A stretch of 29,681 nt of DNA, taken from the NCBI GenBank assembly GCA_902789835.1, contig CADAPN010000039.1:1-29681 (forward strand). The letters run 5' to 3'. Below are positions 7,459 through 16,228 of the stretch, piece by piece. Positions within the stretch are counted from its first letter, which is position 1, and each line of letters starts with the position of its first letter. Source of the DNA: Oscillospiraceae bacterium (GTDB lineage Bacteria; Bacillota_A; Clostridia; Oscillospirales; Oscillospiraceae). A program made the position numbers and the translations under genes. The notes beneath the pieces are model-generated. The model saw nothing but the letters and a program-made list of their open reading frames with translations. It searched no databases and was not told the origin of the DNA.

Positions 7459-10400
7459 TCAGTCCGCCATGGCCTTGTAGGTGGCGTAGCGTTTGGCACA
7501 CTGCTCCTCGGCCGCCTTGAAGAGAACCTCGGCGCGCTCGGGGAAGGTTCTGGTCAGGGCCGCGAAACGGACCTCACCCATCATGAACTCACGCAGCTTG
7601 CCGTTGGGCTCGCGGCTGTCGAGGATGAAGGGGTTCTTGCCCTCGTCGATGTTCTCCGGGATGTAACGGAACAACGGCCAGTATCCGCACTCCACCGCCA
7701 GCTTCTCTTCCAGCTGGGCCTTGCCCATGCCGTTGGAGATGCCGTGGTTGATGCAGGGGGCGTAGGCGATGATCAGGGACGGACCCTTATGCGCTTCGGC
7801 TTCCTTCAGTGCTGTGACCAGCTGCGCCGGGTTCGCGCCCATGGCGACCTTCGCCACATAGACGTTGTCGTAGGCCATCGCGATTCTTCCGAGATCCTTC
7901 TTGGCGGTCTCCTTGCCGGCGTTGGCAAACTGTGCCGTGGCACCGATGGCGGTCGCCTTGGAGGCCTGTCCGCCGGTGTTGGAATAAACCTCGGTGTCCA
8001 CCACCAGGATCCCAGCCGTCGCCGCCGTACATCCAGATGGCTTTCTTCACAAGCGCGTCGGTGCGGTCCTTCAGGAACTGAACATCCGCGCTCTCGTCCT
8101 TGGTGGCAGCCAGCACGTCCTTCAGGGCGTCGGAGACCTCTCTGGTCTCATCCGGGTCGTCGCCCTTCTCCAGCCAGGCCGCGAGGGCCGCCTTCAGGGT
8201 TTCGTCCTCGGTGGCTTTCAGCGCGGCTTCGGCGTGCATCTTGGTCTGGCGGCGCATCTGGGCAACCGACAGATACATGCCCATGCCGTACTCGGCGTTG
8301 TTCTCAAACAGGGAGTTGGAGGGAGCGGGGCCGTAGCCCTTGGCCGTCTTGGCATAGGGGAAGGCCGGGGTGGACGAGCCGACAACATAGGTGCAGCCGG
8401 TGGCGTCCGCGATGTACATTCTCTCGCCGAAGAGCTGGGTCATGAGCTTCATGTACGGGGCCTCGCCGCAGCCGGCGCAGGATCCCAGTTGGGCTGTTCG
8501 TGCATCTGGCTCTCCAGCGGCTCCATGACAAGGGCCTTGTTCTTCGCCATGCAGACGTTGGCGCAGGAGGAGCAGCCCTGGCAGTCCACCGGATCGACCT
8601 GGATGCGGTAGGTATAGCCCTCGAAGCCCTTGCCGACGGCCTTGTTGGTCACCATGCCTTCGGGGGCGGCGGCCTTTTCTTCCTCGGTCAGAAGGAAGGG
8701 ACGGATGGCGGCATGCGGGCAGACAAACGAGCACATGTTGCAGCCGATGCAGTTCTCGGGGATCCACTTCGGCACGTTCGTGGCGATGCCGCGGCGCTCA
8801 TACTTGGAGGTCTCCACCGGGGAGACACCGTCGGCATAGTCCATGAAGCTGGAGACGGGGATCTTGTCGCCGTACTGGTTGTTCACCGGAATCTGGATCT
8901 CGCGGATGTATTTGGGCAGGCTCGGATCGATGACGATTTCCTCATCCTTCAGATCCGCCCAGGCCGCGGGCACCTGAACCTCGTGGACATAGTCGAGACC
9001 GGCATCCACGGCGGCGCAGTTCATATTGACGATCTTCTCGCCCTTCTTGGAGTAGGTCTTTACGATGGCCTGCTTCATATATTCCACAGCCTCGTCGATG
9101 GGCATGACGCCGGAGAGCTTGAAGAAGGCCGCCTGCAGCACGGTGTTCGTGCGGTTGCCGAGGCCGATTCTCGCGGCGATGTCGGTGGCGTCGATGGTGT
9201 AGAACTTCAGGCCCCGCTGGGCGATGATGCGCTTGGCCCGATTGGGCAGATGCTCTTCAAGGCCCGCCATATCCCAGTCGGTATTCAGCAGGAAGGTGCC
9301 GCCTTCTTTGATCTCGCTCACGATGTCAAAGCTCTTCATGTAGCTCTGCTTGTGACATGCCACAAAGTCCGCCATGGTGACGTAGTAGGTGGAGCGGATG
9401 GGTTCATGACCAAAGCGCAGGTGGCTCTTGGTCACACCGCCGGACTTCTTCGAGTCGTACTCGAAGTAGGCCTGGGCATACTGGTCGGTGTTGTCGCCGA
9501 TGATCTTGATGGAGTTCTTGTTGGCGCCGACGGTTCCGTCCGAGCCGAGGCCCCAGAACTTGCAGGAGATAATGGACTTTCCGGAGGTGACAATGTTCTC
9601 GCCCACCGGGAGGGAGGTGAAGGTCACGTCGTCGTTGATGCCGACGGTGAAGTGGTTCTTCTGCTCGCCGCTCATGTTGTCGTACACGGCCTTGACATGC
9701 GCGGGGATGGTGTCCTTGGAGGAGAGGCCGTAGCGTCCGCCGAGGATCTTCACCTTGCGGTCGCTCTCGGAGAAGGCGGTGCAGACGTCTTCAAAGAGCG
9801 GCTCGCCGGCGCTGCCCGGCTCCTTGGTGCGGTCGAGGACGGTGATCGTCTTCACGGTCTCGGGGATCGCGCCCAGCAGGTGGCAGGCGGAGAACGGGCG
9901 GTACAGGTGAACCTGCACCATGCCGACCTTTTCGCCCTTTGCGGTCAGGTAATCCACGACTTCCATCATGGTCTCGCAGACCGAGCCCATCGCGATCACA
10001 ACGCGCTCGGCATCGGGTGCGCCGTAGTAGTTGAAGAGCTTGTAGTTCCGGCCGGTGAGGGCGTTGATGGCGTCCATCTTCTCCTGCACGATGGCGGGCA
10101 GGGCATTGTATGCGGTGTTGCAGGCCTCACGGGACTGGAAGAAGGTGTCCGGGTTCTGCAGGGTGGAGCGGATGGTCGGATGCTCGGAGTTCAGGGCGTG
10201 ATCCTTGAAGCGCTTGACCGCATCCCAGTCCAGGAGTTTTCCGAGATCTTCATAGTCCAGGACTTCGATCTTCTGCAGCTCGTGGGAGGTGCGGAAACCG
10301 TCAAAGAAATGCTGGAACGGGATGGAGCCCTTGATGGCCGCCAGATGGGCCACGGCCGCCATGTCCATACACTCCTGAACGCTGGAGGAGGCCAGCTGGG

Positions 10401-10821
10401 CAAAGCCCGTCTGACGACATGCCATCACGTCGCTCTGATCGCCGAAGATGGAGATGGAGTGCGTGCCGACCGTACGGGCGGAGACGTGCATGACGCCGGG
10501 GAGCATGGAGCCCGCGATGCGGAACATCGGCGGAATCATCAGCATCAGGCCCTGGGAGGCGGTGAAGGTGGTGGCCAGAGATCCGGTTTCCAGCGCGCCG
10601 TGCATGGCGCCGCAGGCACCGGCTTCACTCTGCAGCTCTACCAGCTGCACCGGCTGGCCAAAGAGGTTCTTTCTCCCATGGGCGGCCCAGTCGTCCACGT
10701 GGTCGGCCATCGGGCTCGACGGCGTGATCGGGTAGATCGTGGAAACTTCGGTAAACGCATACGCGACATACGCGGCGGCTTCGTTGCCGTCCATGGTCTT
10801 CATGACTTTTTTCGTGCTCAT
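7459..10821 (-). pseudogene. nifJ: Pyruvate:ferredoxin oxidoreductase, interrupted by two internal deletions
   Basis: The intact enzyme oxidises pyruvate with CoA to acetyl-CoA and CO2, passing electrons to ferredoxin in the cytoplasm. Frame 1 runs from the ATG at 10821 (AAGGAG 6 nt upstream) for about 780 residues and includes YPITPSSPMAD and two 4Fe-4S motifs, CIGCNMC (from 691) and CQGCSSC (from 747). It then shifts near 8483 and stops at 8449. The frame-2 segment carries CAGCGEAPY and ATGC, ligands of the proximal cluster. At about 8010 it shifts back to frame 1 (DTEVYSNTGGQ to the end, 7459). About 30 residues before CAGCG and about 20 residues inside the GDG...N thiamine-diphosphate motif are absent. 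The total span is 1121 codons against the usual 1170-1180. As written it cannot make an active enzyme. It is either a pseudogene or a misassembled intact gene. Confidence 0.9.
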
Positions 10822-10870
10822 TCTTCTCTCCTTACTGTCAGATTGTTATTTGGCCTTTGCCATTCATTTT

Positions 10871-10899
10871 ATTATATGCAATTATATGTTTGTTTTCAA
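10871..10899 (-). promoter_or_regulatory. Consensus promoter for nifJ
   Basis: On the - strand, TTGAAA (10899-10894), a 17-bp spacer and a perfect TATAAT (10876-10871) face nifJ, about 50 bp ahead of its start codon. The surrounding DNA is strongly AT-rich. A promoter this good argues that the gene is, or recently was, highly expressed. Confidence 0.85.
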
Positions 10900-10985
10900 T
10901 TAAAATAACCTGAAAAACGCGGTATTGGAGGCAGCGCGTCTGCCGGTCATCCGTCTGCGGTCCGGCACGGCAGGGTCGGAACTGC

Positions 10986-12182
10986 TCAGTCGAAGAGATG
11001 ATAGCCGTGACCCATGAGGGTCTTGCGGATCTCCTGAACATGCAGCTGGTCACGCGTCTCCAGCGTCATGGTCACCACGCAGGAGTTGACCTCGGTTTTG
11101 GCATCCTCACGCTCATGGGCGATATCCAGGACGTTTGCCCCGGTATTGGCAACGCAGGACAGCAGCTGGGCCAGGTTGCCCGCCTTATCGGTCAGCTTGG
11201 TCTTGAGTTGGACAATGCGTCCGGTCTTCTGCAGGCCCTTGGTGATGATGCGCGAGAGGGTCGTGATGTCCACGTTGCCGCCGGAAACGACCACCGCCGT
11301 CTTCAGGGAGGTGTCCACCTTCTCAAAGAGATAGGCCGCCACCGTCGTCGCGCCCGCGCCCTCGGCCAGGGTCTTCCTTCCCTCCAGCAGGGCCACGATC
11401 GCCGCGGCGATCTCATCTTCGCTCACGGTCACGATGTCGTCGACATATTCCTGAACCAGGCGGAAGGTCAGATCGCCCGGTGTCAATACATGGATGCCGT
11501 CGGCGATGGTCGGGCCGTCCTTGACGGTCGTGATCATCCCGCTGCGGAAGGATACAAACATGGAGGGCACCGTTGCCGCCTGAACGCCGATGACCTTGAC
11601 ATTCGGGCGCATGGACTTGACCGCCACCGCCACACCGCTGATCAGGCCGCCGCCGCCGATAGGGACGATAATCTGTTCCACATCGGGCACCTGATCCAGA
11701 ATCTCCAGCCCGATGGTTCCCTGACCGGCGATGACATAGGGATCGTTGAAGGGATGGGCGAAGGTATAGCCCTCTTCCCGGGCAAGGCGCTCCGCTTCCC
11801 GGGCGGCGTCGTCATAGATTCCCGGCACCAGGACGACCTCGGCGCCGTAGCCCCGTGTCGCCTCCACCTTCAGGATGGGTGCGCCCTCCGGCATGCAGAT
11901 GACGGACTTGATCCCCAGACGGGTGGCAGACAGGGCGACGCCCTGGGCGTGGTTGCCGGCGCTGCAGGCGATGACGCCGCGGCTGGCCTCTTCCGGGGTC
12001 AGGTGGCGGATCTTGTTGTAAGCGCCCCGGATTTTAAAGGAGCCGGTCTTCTGTAGGTTCTCGGACTTAATGAACAGATTCGTCCCGAGACGCTTCGATG
12101 TGACAACCGGCGTCACTTCCGCAACCCCTTTGAGCGCCTCTCTCGCATCCCGGATCATCTCCAAAGTCACTGATTTTTCCAT
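10986..12182 (-). CDS. ilvA: Threonine dehydratase (PLP-dependent, catabolic type with ACT domain)
   Basis: The enzyme converts L-threonine to 2-oxobutanoate and ammonia in the cytoplasm, feeding isoleucine synthesis or fermentative threonine breakdown. At 398 aa it matches the shorter class. It has a PLP domain with the cofactor lysine in GSFKIRG (Lys50), SAGNHAQG, and the phosphate-binding loop GGGGLISG, followed by an ACT-like regulatory domain from about residue 325 (VQLKTKLTDKAGNLAQLLS). The chosen ATG has GGGAGG 9 nt upstream. Frames reaching further upstream (up to 12275) have poorer sites and add non-conserved residues. No branched-chain genes adjoin it. A tdcB-like catabolic role is equally possible. 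No clear promoter or terminator was recognised. Confidence 0.92.
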   Translation of the reverse strand: MEKSVTLEMIRDAREALKGVAEVTPVVTSKRLGTNLFIKSENLQKTGSFKIRGAYNKIRHLTPEEASRGVIACSAGNHAQGVALSATRLGIKSVICMPEGAPILKVEATRGYGAEVVLVPGIYDDAAREAERLAREEGYTFAHPFNDPYVIAGQGTIGLEILDQVPDVEQIIVPIGGGGLISGVAVAVKSMRPNVKVIGVQAATVPSMFVSFRSGMITTVKDGPTIADGIHVLTPGDLTFRLVQEYVDDIVTVSEDEIAAAIVALLEGRKTLAEGAGATTVAAYLFEKVDTSLKTAVVVSGGNVDITTLSRIITKGLQKTGRIVQLKTKLTDKAGNLAQLLSCVANTGANVLDIAHEREDAKTEVNSCVVTMTLETRDQLHVQEIRKTLMGHGYHLFD

Positions 12183-12261
12183 GGCGGTTTTCCTCCCTTT
12201 TTCCATAACAGTCCTCACGGTATCGTCAGGTTTTCTGATCATGCAATCTCGCAAAAAACGC

Positions 12262-12290
12262 TTGAAATTTGTCAAAAATCACTTTATCAT
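12262..12290 (+). promoter_or_regulatory. Sigma-A-type promoter for the MATE exporter
   Basis: TTGAAA (12262-12267) and TATCAT (12285-12290) have 17-bp spacing and lie about 74 bp upstream of the MATE start codon, in the divergent gap with ilvA (12183-12363). Confidence 0.7.
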
Positions 12291-12363
12291 ATTTTGGAAA
12301 TAAATCAATCACTTTTTCGCTCCCCTTCTGTATTCAGTCTGAGAAAGGTCCTGTTCTGTCAGA

Positions 12364-13737
12364 ATGGCTAAAAAGCAGCTTACCAGTGAAGAGATTTTCC
12401 GGACCATGACGGTCCCGCAGGCGGTGCGCACCATGGCACTCCCCGCCGTCATGAGCCAGATCATTGTCCTGATCTACAACCTGGCCGATACCTTCTTTAT
12501 CGGCCGGACCAACAATCCCTATATGGTGGCCGGGGTCTCCCTGATTCTCCCGCTGTTCAACGTCTGCCTCGCCATCGGGTCCATGTTCGGGACCGGCGGC
12601 GGCGCGCTCCTGCCGAAACTGCTCGCCACGGAGCAGCGGGAGGAGGGATCCCGGGTTGCGGCCTACTGCATTCGCCTCGGTCTGCTCACCGCGGTCGCCT
12701 TCTCGGTTCTAACGCTGCTGTTCATGCACCCGCTCCTGACCCTTCTCGGCGCAGGCCCCAACACCTACGCCTACGCGCGTACTTACGTGCTCATGGTGCT
12801 GGTCATCGGCGGCATCCCGACCATCGTCTCCAATGTGTTCTCCAATCTGCTGCGCAGTCTCAGCCTCGCCCGGGAAGCAGGCATCGGGGTCGCGCTGGGC
12901 GGAATTCTCAATATCTTTCTGGACCCGCTCTTCATGTTCGTGCTACTGCCGCCGGGAAATGAGGTTCTCGGCGTCGGGATCGCCACCCTGCTCTCCAACC
13001 TGATCTCCTGTCTCTACTGCCTGATGATTTTCTGCCGCAGGCAGAAGGAAATCGCCGTGAGCTTCCTCGCCCCCGCTCCCGAGAAGGAGAATCAGAAGTT
13101 TGTCTTCACGGTCGGCATGCCCGGAACCGTCGGCGCGCTGCTTTTCGACGTGGACTACATGGTGCTGGACAAGCTGGCCTCCGGCTACGGCGACATCGCC
13201 CTCGCCGCCATCGGGATCGTCCTGAAGGCAGAGCGGCTCCCGCAGCAGGTCGGCATCGGCCTTTGCCAGAGCATGGTTCCGCTGATCGCCTACAGCTGGG
13301 CCCTGAAGGACTACCGGCGTGTAAAGGAGATCATGGCCTGCATCCTGAAAGTCGGGCTTGTCGTCGCCGCCGTCAGCATCACGCTCTACGAACTCTTCCC
13401 CGCCCAGATCATCCGCTTCTTCATCGCCGAACCCGAAACCCTGAAAATTGGGACCAACTTCCTGCGCATCCGCTCCCTGGCCGCGGTCATCATGTTTTTC
13501 TGCTTCTTCGTGGTGTTTCTGTTCCAGGGCTTCGGCAACGGGAAGGTCTCTTTCTGGCTGGCGATTCTTCGCTGGGCCGTGCTGAATATTCCGATGCTCT
13601 TTATCCTGCCGCGCCTTCTCGGGATGTACGGTCTTGTCTGGTCCCAGTTTGTCTCGGATCTGCTGACCGTCGTCATCTCCTACCTCTATCTCTGGCGATA
13701 TATGAAAACTTGGGAGCAGCCGGCTTCCGGGGTCTGA
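12364..13737 (+). CDS. MATE-family multidrug/toxin efflux transporter
   Basis: This is a cation-coupled exporter in the cytoplasmic membrane. The 457-aa protein has about twelve hydrophobic helices in two homologous halves, the standard MATE length. The N-terminal helix motif (PAVMSQIIVLIYNLADTFFIG) and the second-half motif (GMPGTVGALLFDVDYMVLD) are typical of the DinF/NorM-like branch common in Firmicutes. The ribosome site is weak: GAGAAAGG lies about 14 nt before the ATG, so the true start might be a few codons downstream. The DUF4298 gene begins 46 bp later and is probably co-transcribed. Substrates cannot be predicted; drugs, bile components or metabolites are possible. Confidence 0.92.
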   Translation: MAKKQLTSEEIFRTMTVPQAVRTMALPAVMSQIIVLIYNLADTFFIGRTNNPYMVAGVSLILPLFNVCLAIGSMFGTGGGALLPKLLATEQREEGSRVAAYCIRLGLLTAVAFSVLTLLFMHPLLTLLGAGPNTYAYARTYVLMVLVIGGIPTIVSNVFSNLLRSLSLAREAGIGVALGGILNIFLDPLFMFVLLPPGNEVLGVGIATLLSNLISCLYCLMIFCRRQKEIAVSFLAPAPEKENQKFVFTVGMPGTVGALLFDVDYMVLDKLASGYGDIALAAIGIVLKAERLPQQVGIGLCQSMVPLIAYSWALKDYRRVKEIMACILKVGLVVAAVSITLYELFPAQIIRFFIAEPETLKIGTNFLRIRSLAAVIMFFCFFVVFLFQGFGNGKVSFWLAILRWAVLNIPMLFILPRLLGMYGLVWSQFVSDLLTVVISYLYLWRYMKTWEQPASGV

Positions 13738-13783
13738 TCCGGTAGTTTATCCAAAATCCGATCCGCAGAAAGGAAGGCCGTTC

Positions 13784-14086
13784 ATGAATCATTCTGACAG
13801 CACGGAAATCACAGAAAGGATCCGGCGCATCATCGAGATGGAAAACCGCTGCGACCGGATCAGCCGTGTTTTACGCGCAGCCGAAGTCCGCCCGGATCAC
13901 CTCGATTCCATCCGTGATGACGTACAGGCGCTCTCTGAATACTACGAAGGCTCTCTCTGGCGGGAAGACTTTGACGCCGATGAGGCAGGCCTTCTGCCGC
14001 CGGACCTGAAACGCGGCGTCTTGTCCGAAGACGGGGTCTACAACCTTCTCTCGGAATATGACACGCTGAGAAAACAATACCCATAA
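13784..14086 (+). CDS. DUF4298 small protein
   Basis: This 100-aa soluble protein belongs to the DUF4298 family by its conserved C-terminal half: YYEGSLWREDFDADEAGLLP followed by DLKRGVLSEDGVYNLL. The first half looks helical and possibly coiled-coil (ITERIRRIIEMENRCDRISR). The function is unknown. The start ATG follows AGGAAGG at 6 nt. It lies directly after the MATE exporter and before a strong bidirectional terminator, so it is the last gene of that unit. No catalytic motif, signal peptide or membrane segment is seen. Confidence 0.85.
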   Translation: MNHSDSTEITERIRRIIEMENRCDRISRVLRAAEVRPDHLDSIRDDVQALSEYYEGSLWREDFDADEAGLLPPDLKRGVLSEDGVYNLLSEYDTLRKQYP

Positions 14087-14125
14087 CTGCGTATTGTTCT
14101 GCCGCCGAAGGCGCTGTTCAACCGT

Positions 14126-14158
14126 AAAAGGCATCGAGCCGAGTGCTCGATGCCTTTT
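14126..14158. terminator. Bidirectional terminator between convergent units
   Basis: A perfect 14-bp stem (aaaaggcatcgagc, 14126-14139, and its complement 14145-14158) with a 5-nt loop gives T4 on either strand. It can end both the MATE-DUF4298 unit (+) and the flavodoxin operon (-, 127 bp past its last stop). The remaining gap 14159-14285 shows nothing recognisable. Confidence 0.88.
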
Positions 14159-14285
14159 CCGATTTCGGTCTTATCCGTGTTCGATGATGTTTTTCTCAAG
14201 CCACGCGGTCACATGATCTTTCAGGGCGCTGTGCTTTGCACGGCGGGCTGCGGCGTACAGGCCGTCCTCATGCGCTGCGTTTCAC

Positions 14286-14996
14286 TCATGAATGGCTGTC
14301 GATCCAGCTTTGCAGTTCCGCGTCGGACACGCCGGAGCTGAAACGCGTGGAACTGAGGAAGGTGCCCGTTCCGGCCTGTTCGCCCAGGGTCTCCCCTGTG
14401 CGGCCCGCGCCGCTGCTGCCGGAAGTGCAGAACGGAATAACCGTGATGCCGGTGAAGTTATGGCTCTCCACAAAGGTGCTCATAATGCGCGGGGCCTGTC
14501 CCCACCAGATGGGATAACCGAGGTAGAGAGTCGTGACGCCGTCGAGGGAAATGTCGTTTGCAATCTCCGGGCGGGCGTCGGGCGTGTTCTGCTCCACGGT
14601 GGCGCGGGTCGAGCGGTCATTGTAGTTCAGATCCTCCGCCGTGTACGGCTGGGCCGGAACGAGATCCACAAGCTCCGCGCCGGTGAGGGCCGCGATCTTC
14701 TCGGCGATGCCCTTTGTGGTGCCGGTGCAGGAGAAGACAACAACGAGGCTCTTGTTTTCCTGAGCGGGTTCAGCGGGCGTTTCTTCTGCTGCGGTCTGTG
14801 CGGAAACGGCCTCCGGAGCCGCTGCGGCTGCCGGGCTGGCTTCTGCATCCTGCGTGGCTTCCGGGCTTGCTTCCGCTGCCTGTGTGGGTGCCGGGGTGGG
14901 TGCCGGAGTGGCCTGTACCGGGCTGCTGCCGCAGCCCGCGGAAAGAAGCGCCAGAGAAAGCACAATAAAAACTGCAAGTAATTTTTTCATTTTCAT
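14286..14996 (-). CDS. Exported flavodoxin-like lipoprotein
   Basis: This 236-aa protein has a lipoprotein signal (lipobox SAGC, Cys22), then an Ala/Pro/Thr/Glu-rich linker (about residues 25-80), then a flavodoxin domain. The FMN phosphate loop reads VVFSCTGTTKGIAEKI (about 85-100), and the conserved YLGYPIWWGQAPRIMSTF and later FCTSGSSG segments match the flavodoxin_4 type. The domain parallels the cytosolic flavodoxin encoded 6 bp upstream, so the pair probably arose by duplication. The start ATG overlaps the neighbour's context (TAAGGATCAATG). It is the last gene of the seven-gene redox operon. An FMN electron carrier on the outer face of the membrane is inferred; its electron source is not visible here. 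Confidence 0.88.
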   Translation of the reverse strand: MKMKKLLAVFIVLSLALLSAGCGSSPVQATPAPTPAPTQAAEASPEATQDAEASPAAAAAPEAVSAQTAAEETPAEPAQENKSLVVVFSCTGTTKGIAEKIAALTGAELVDLVPAQPYTAEDLNYNDRSTRATVEQNTPDARPEIANDISLDGVTTLYLGYPIWWGQAPRIMSTFVESHNFTGITVIPFCTSGSSGAGRTGETLGEQAGTGTFLSSTRFSSGVSDAELQSWIDSHS

Positions 14997-15002
14997 TGAT
15001 CC

Positions 15003-15482
15003 TTATGCCAGCTGCAGACTGTCGATCCAGGCCTTCAGCTCCCGCTCGGAGGCATGGGCCGAAAAACGTTTGCCGCTTAAAACCTTTGCGCCCTTGGCGA
15101 GCGCTTCGATCCGTCTCTGCCCTTCGCCGAGGTTGCTTCCGCCGGAGGTGAAAAACGGCACGATGGTCTTACCGGAAAAATCGTAGGCATCCAGAAAGCT
15201 GTCGATGATGCTGGGCTCGCGGTACCACCAGATGGGAAAGCCCAGGAAAATCACATCGGCCTCCGCCACAGGGGCGGCGGTATCGGCAAGCGCCGGGCGG
15301 CAGTTCGGATCCTGCATCTCCACCGTGCTGCGGGCCTTTTTATCCATCCAGTTCAGGTCTTTGCGCTCATAGGGGACAGCAGGCTTAATCTCATACCGCT
15401 TTGCGTCCGCCGCAGCGGCAAGGGTCTGGGCCAGTCTGGCGGTGCTGCCGCTGGCTGAAAAGCATGTTACCAATGCGTTCAT
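15003..15482 (-). CDS. Flavodoxin (cytosolic, flavodoxin_4 type)
   Basis: This is a 159-aa FMN-binding electron carrier without a signal peptide. The N-terminal phosphate loop is TCFSASGSTARLAQTL (residues 6-21). The conserved FLGFPIWWYREPSIID (about 80-95) and PFFTSGGSNLGEG segments are typical of small flavodoxins in anaerobes. The ATG follows GGAGG at 6 nt. It precedes the flavodoxin lipoprotein gene with only 6 bp between, and the two share the NWMDKKARSTVE / NYNDRSTRATVE region, indicating common descent. The role is probably electron transfer or quinone/flavin reduction within the TetR-controlled operon. Confidence 0.92.
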   Translation of the reverse strand: MNALVTCFSASGSTARLAQTLAAAADAKRYEIKPAVPYERKDLNWMDKKARSTVEMQDPNCRPALADTAAPVAEADVIFLGFPIWWYREPSIIDSFLDAYDFSGKTIVPFFTSGGSNLGEGQRRIEALAKGAKVLSGKRFSAHASERELKAWIDSLQLA

Positions 15483-15557
15483 TTGTTTCCTCCAATTCTT
15501 ATCTGTGTTTGTTGCGGCCCCGGAAGGAGTCGCAGCGGTCGGGTTCCCATCCGGGTT

Positions 15558-15884
15558 TTACTCGTTCCAGATCTCCTTCGCCTGGCGGAACACCGCCCAG
15601 CCTTTGGGCCAGCCCACATACATGGTGGCATGGGTGATGATGGCGGCGATCTCTTCTTTCGTGACGCCGTTGTTCTTCGCATTCTGCAGATGGTAGCCCA
15701 GGGAGGAATCGGTGATTCCCGACGCCATCAGGGCTACGACGGTGATGATGCACTTGGTCTTTACGTCCAGTGCCTCCGCGTTCCACACCTCGCCGAACAG
15801 CACATCGTCATTGAGGTGGGCAAACATCGGCGCAAATTCGCCCAGCTGTGCATGGCCAGCGGTCTGTGTAATTTTCTCGCTCAT
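15558..15884 (-). CDS. Carboxymuconolactone decarboxylase-fold protein
   Basis: This 108-aa all-helical protein of the CMD/AhpD superfamily is recognised by the KTKCIITVVALMASG helix and the YHLQNAKNNGVTKEEI motif with its conserved histidine. The AhpD-type CxxC pair is missing, so a peroxidase-reductant role like AhpD is unlikely; the gamma-CMD-like branch fits better. Members of this branch often sit with oxidoreductases and have no established reaction. The start ATG has GAGGAG 8 nt upstream. It lies 14 bp after the ABM-fold gene and 75 bp before the flavodoxin gene, within the redox operon. Confidence 0.88.
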   Translation of the reverse strand: MSEKITQTAGHAQLGEFAPMFAHLNDDVLFGEVWNAEALDVKTKCIITVVALMASGITDSSLGYHLQNAKNNGVTKEEIAAIITHATMYVGWPKGWAVFRQAKEIWNE

Positions 15885-15898
15885 GTCATACGCTCCTC

Positions 15899-16228
15899 TT
15901 ATCGTTTTATAAATTTCATATCCTGTTCCGGCAGGCCGGAATCATCGCTCACAAAGCGCTCCACCTTCATGTGCAGGTCGTACTTTTCCCGCAGCGCCGC
16001 AATCTGCGCCATCATGGGAGAAGCGTGGTGCGCGTCAATGGCCGCCTGATCCCGCCACTGGTCAATGAGCAGCACGGTCTCTGGATCCTCCATCGGGAAA
16101 AAGTATTCATAGCGCAGATTGCCGTTCTCGGCGCGGATCGCCGCAGCGGTGCCGCTTGAAACCATTTCCTCCGCAAAGGCCCTGGCGCGGCCGTCTGTGC
16201 CGGTATAATAGAGATTCACGGTTATCAT
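15899..16228 (-). CDS. Antibiotic biosynthesis monooxygenase (ABM)-fold protein, putative quinol monooxygenase
   Basis: This 109-aa ferredoxin-like alpha/beta barrel protein is similar to YgiN-type quinol monooxygenases. It has the usual features: N-terminal strand, then GNLRYEYFFPMEDPETVLLI, then DQWRDQAAIDAHHASP with the paired histidines, and a C-terminal strand. Members oxidise quinols or similar aromatics without a cofactor, or have only a binding role. The ATG overlaps the stop of the TetR gene (16225-16228) and is preceded by GGGAGG at 6 nt, so translation is coupled to the regulator. In an anaerobe a strict oxygen-using role is doubtful; the substrate is unknown. Confidence 0.87.
   Translation of the reverse strand: MITVNLYYTGTDGRARAFAEEMVSSGTAAAIRAENGNLRYEYFFPMEDPETVLLIDQWRDQAAIDAHHASPMMAQIAALREKYDLHMKVERFVSDDSGLPEQDMKFIKR

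Noticed and set aside
8005..8488. GGATCC at both nifJ junctions as a cloning (BamHI) scar
   Set aside because: GGATCC-like sites occur in several other normal places in the window (for example near 15305, 16080 and 24645), so the site alone is not evidence of cloning. Only the shared 11-mer is kept as an observation.
7459..10821. Programmed ribosomal frameshifting in nifJ
   Set aside because: Conserved residues are physically missing at both frame changes, so a frameshift could not restore a normal enzyme. No slippery heptamer stands at either site.
8500..10908. An open frame of about 800 codons on the + strand opposite nifJ
   Set aside because: It mirrors the nifJ codons of this GC-rich gene, has no recognisable domain and no ribosome site. 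The - strand frame has clear enzyme motifs. Similar long mirror frames at 43-1083, 2850-3821, 4704-5675, 6068-7294, 20186-21457 and 24038-25597 are rejected for the same reason.
12183..12260. Promoter for ilvA in the divergent gap
   Set aside because: A TTGACA exists on the - strand near 12270, but no acceptable -10 lies at 16-18 bp. Other candidates match too poorly to list.
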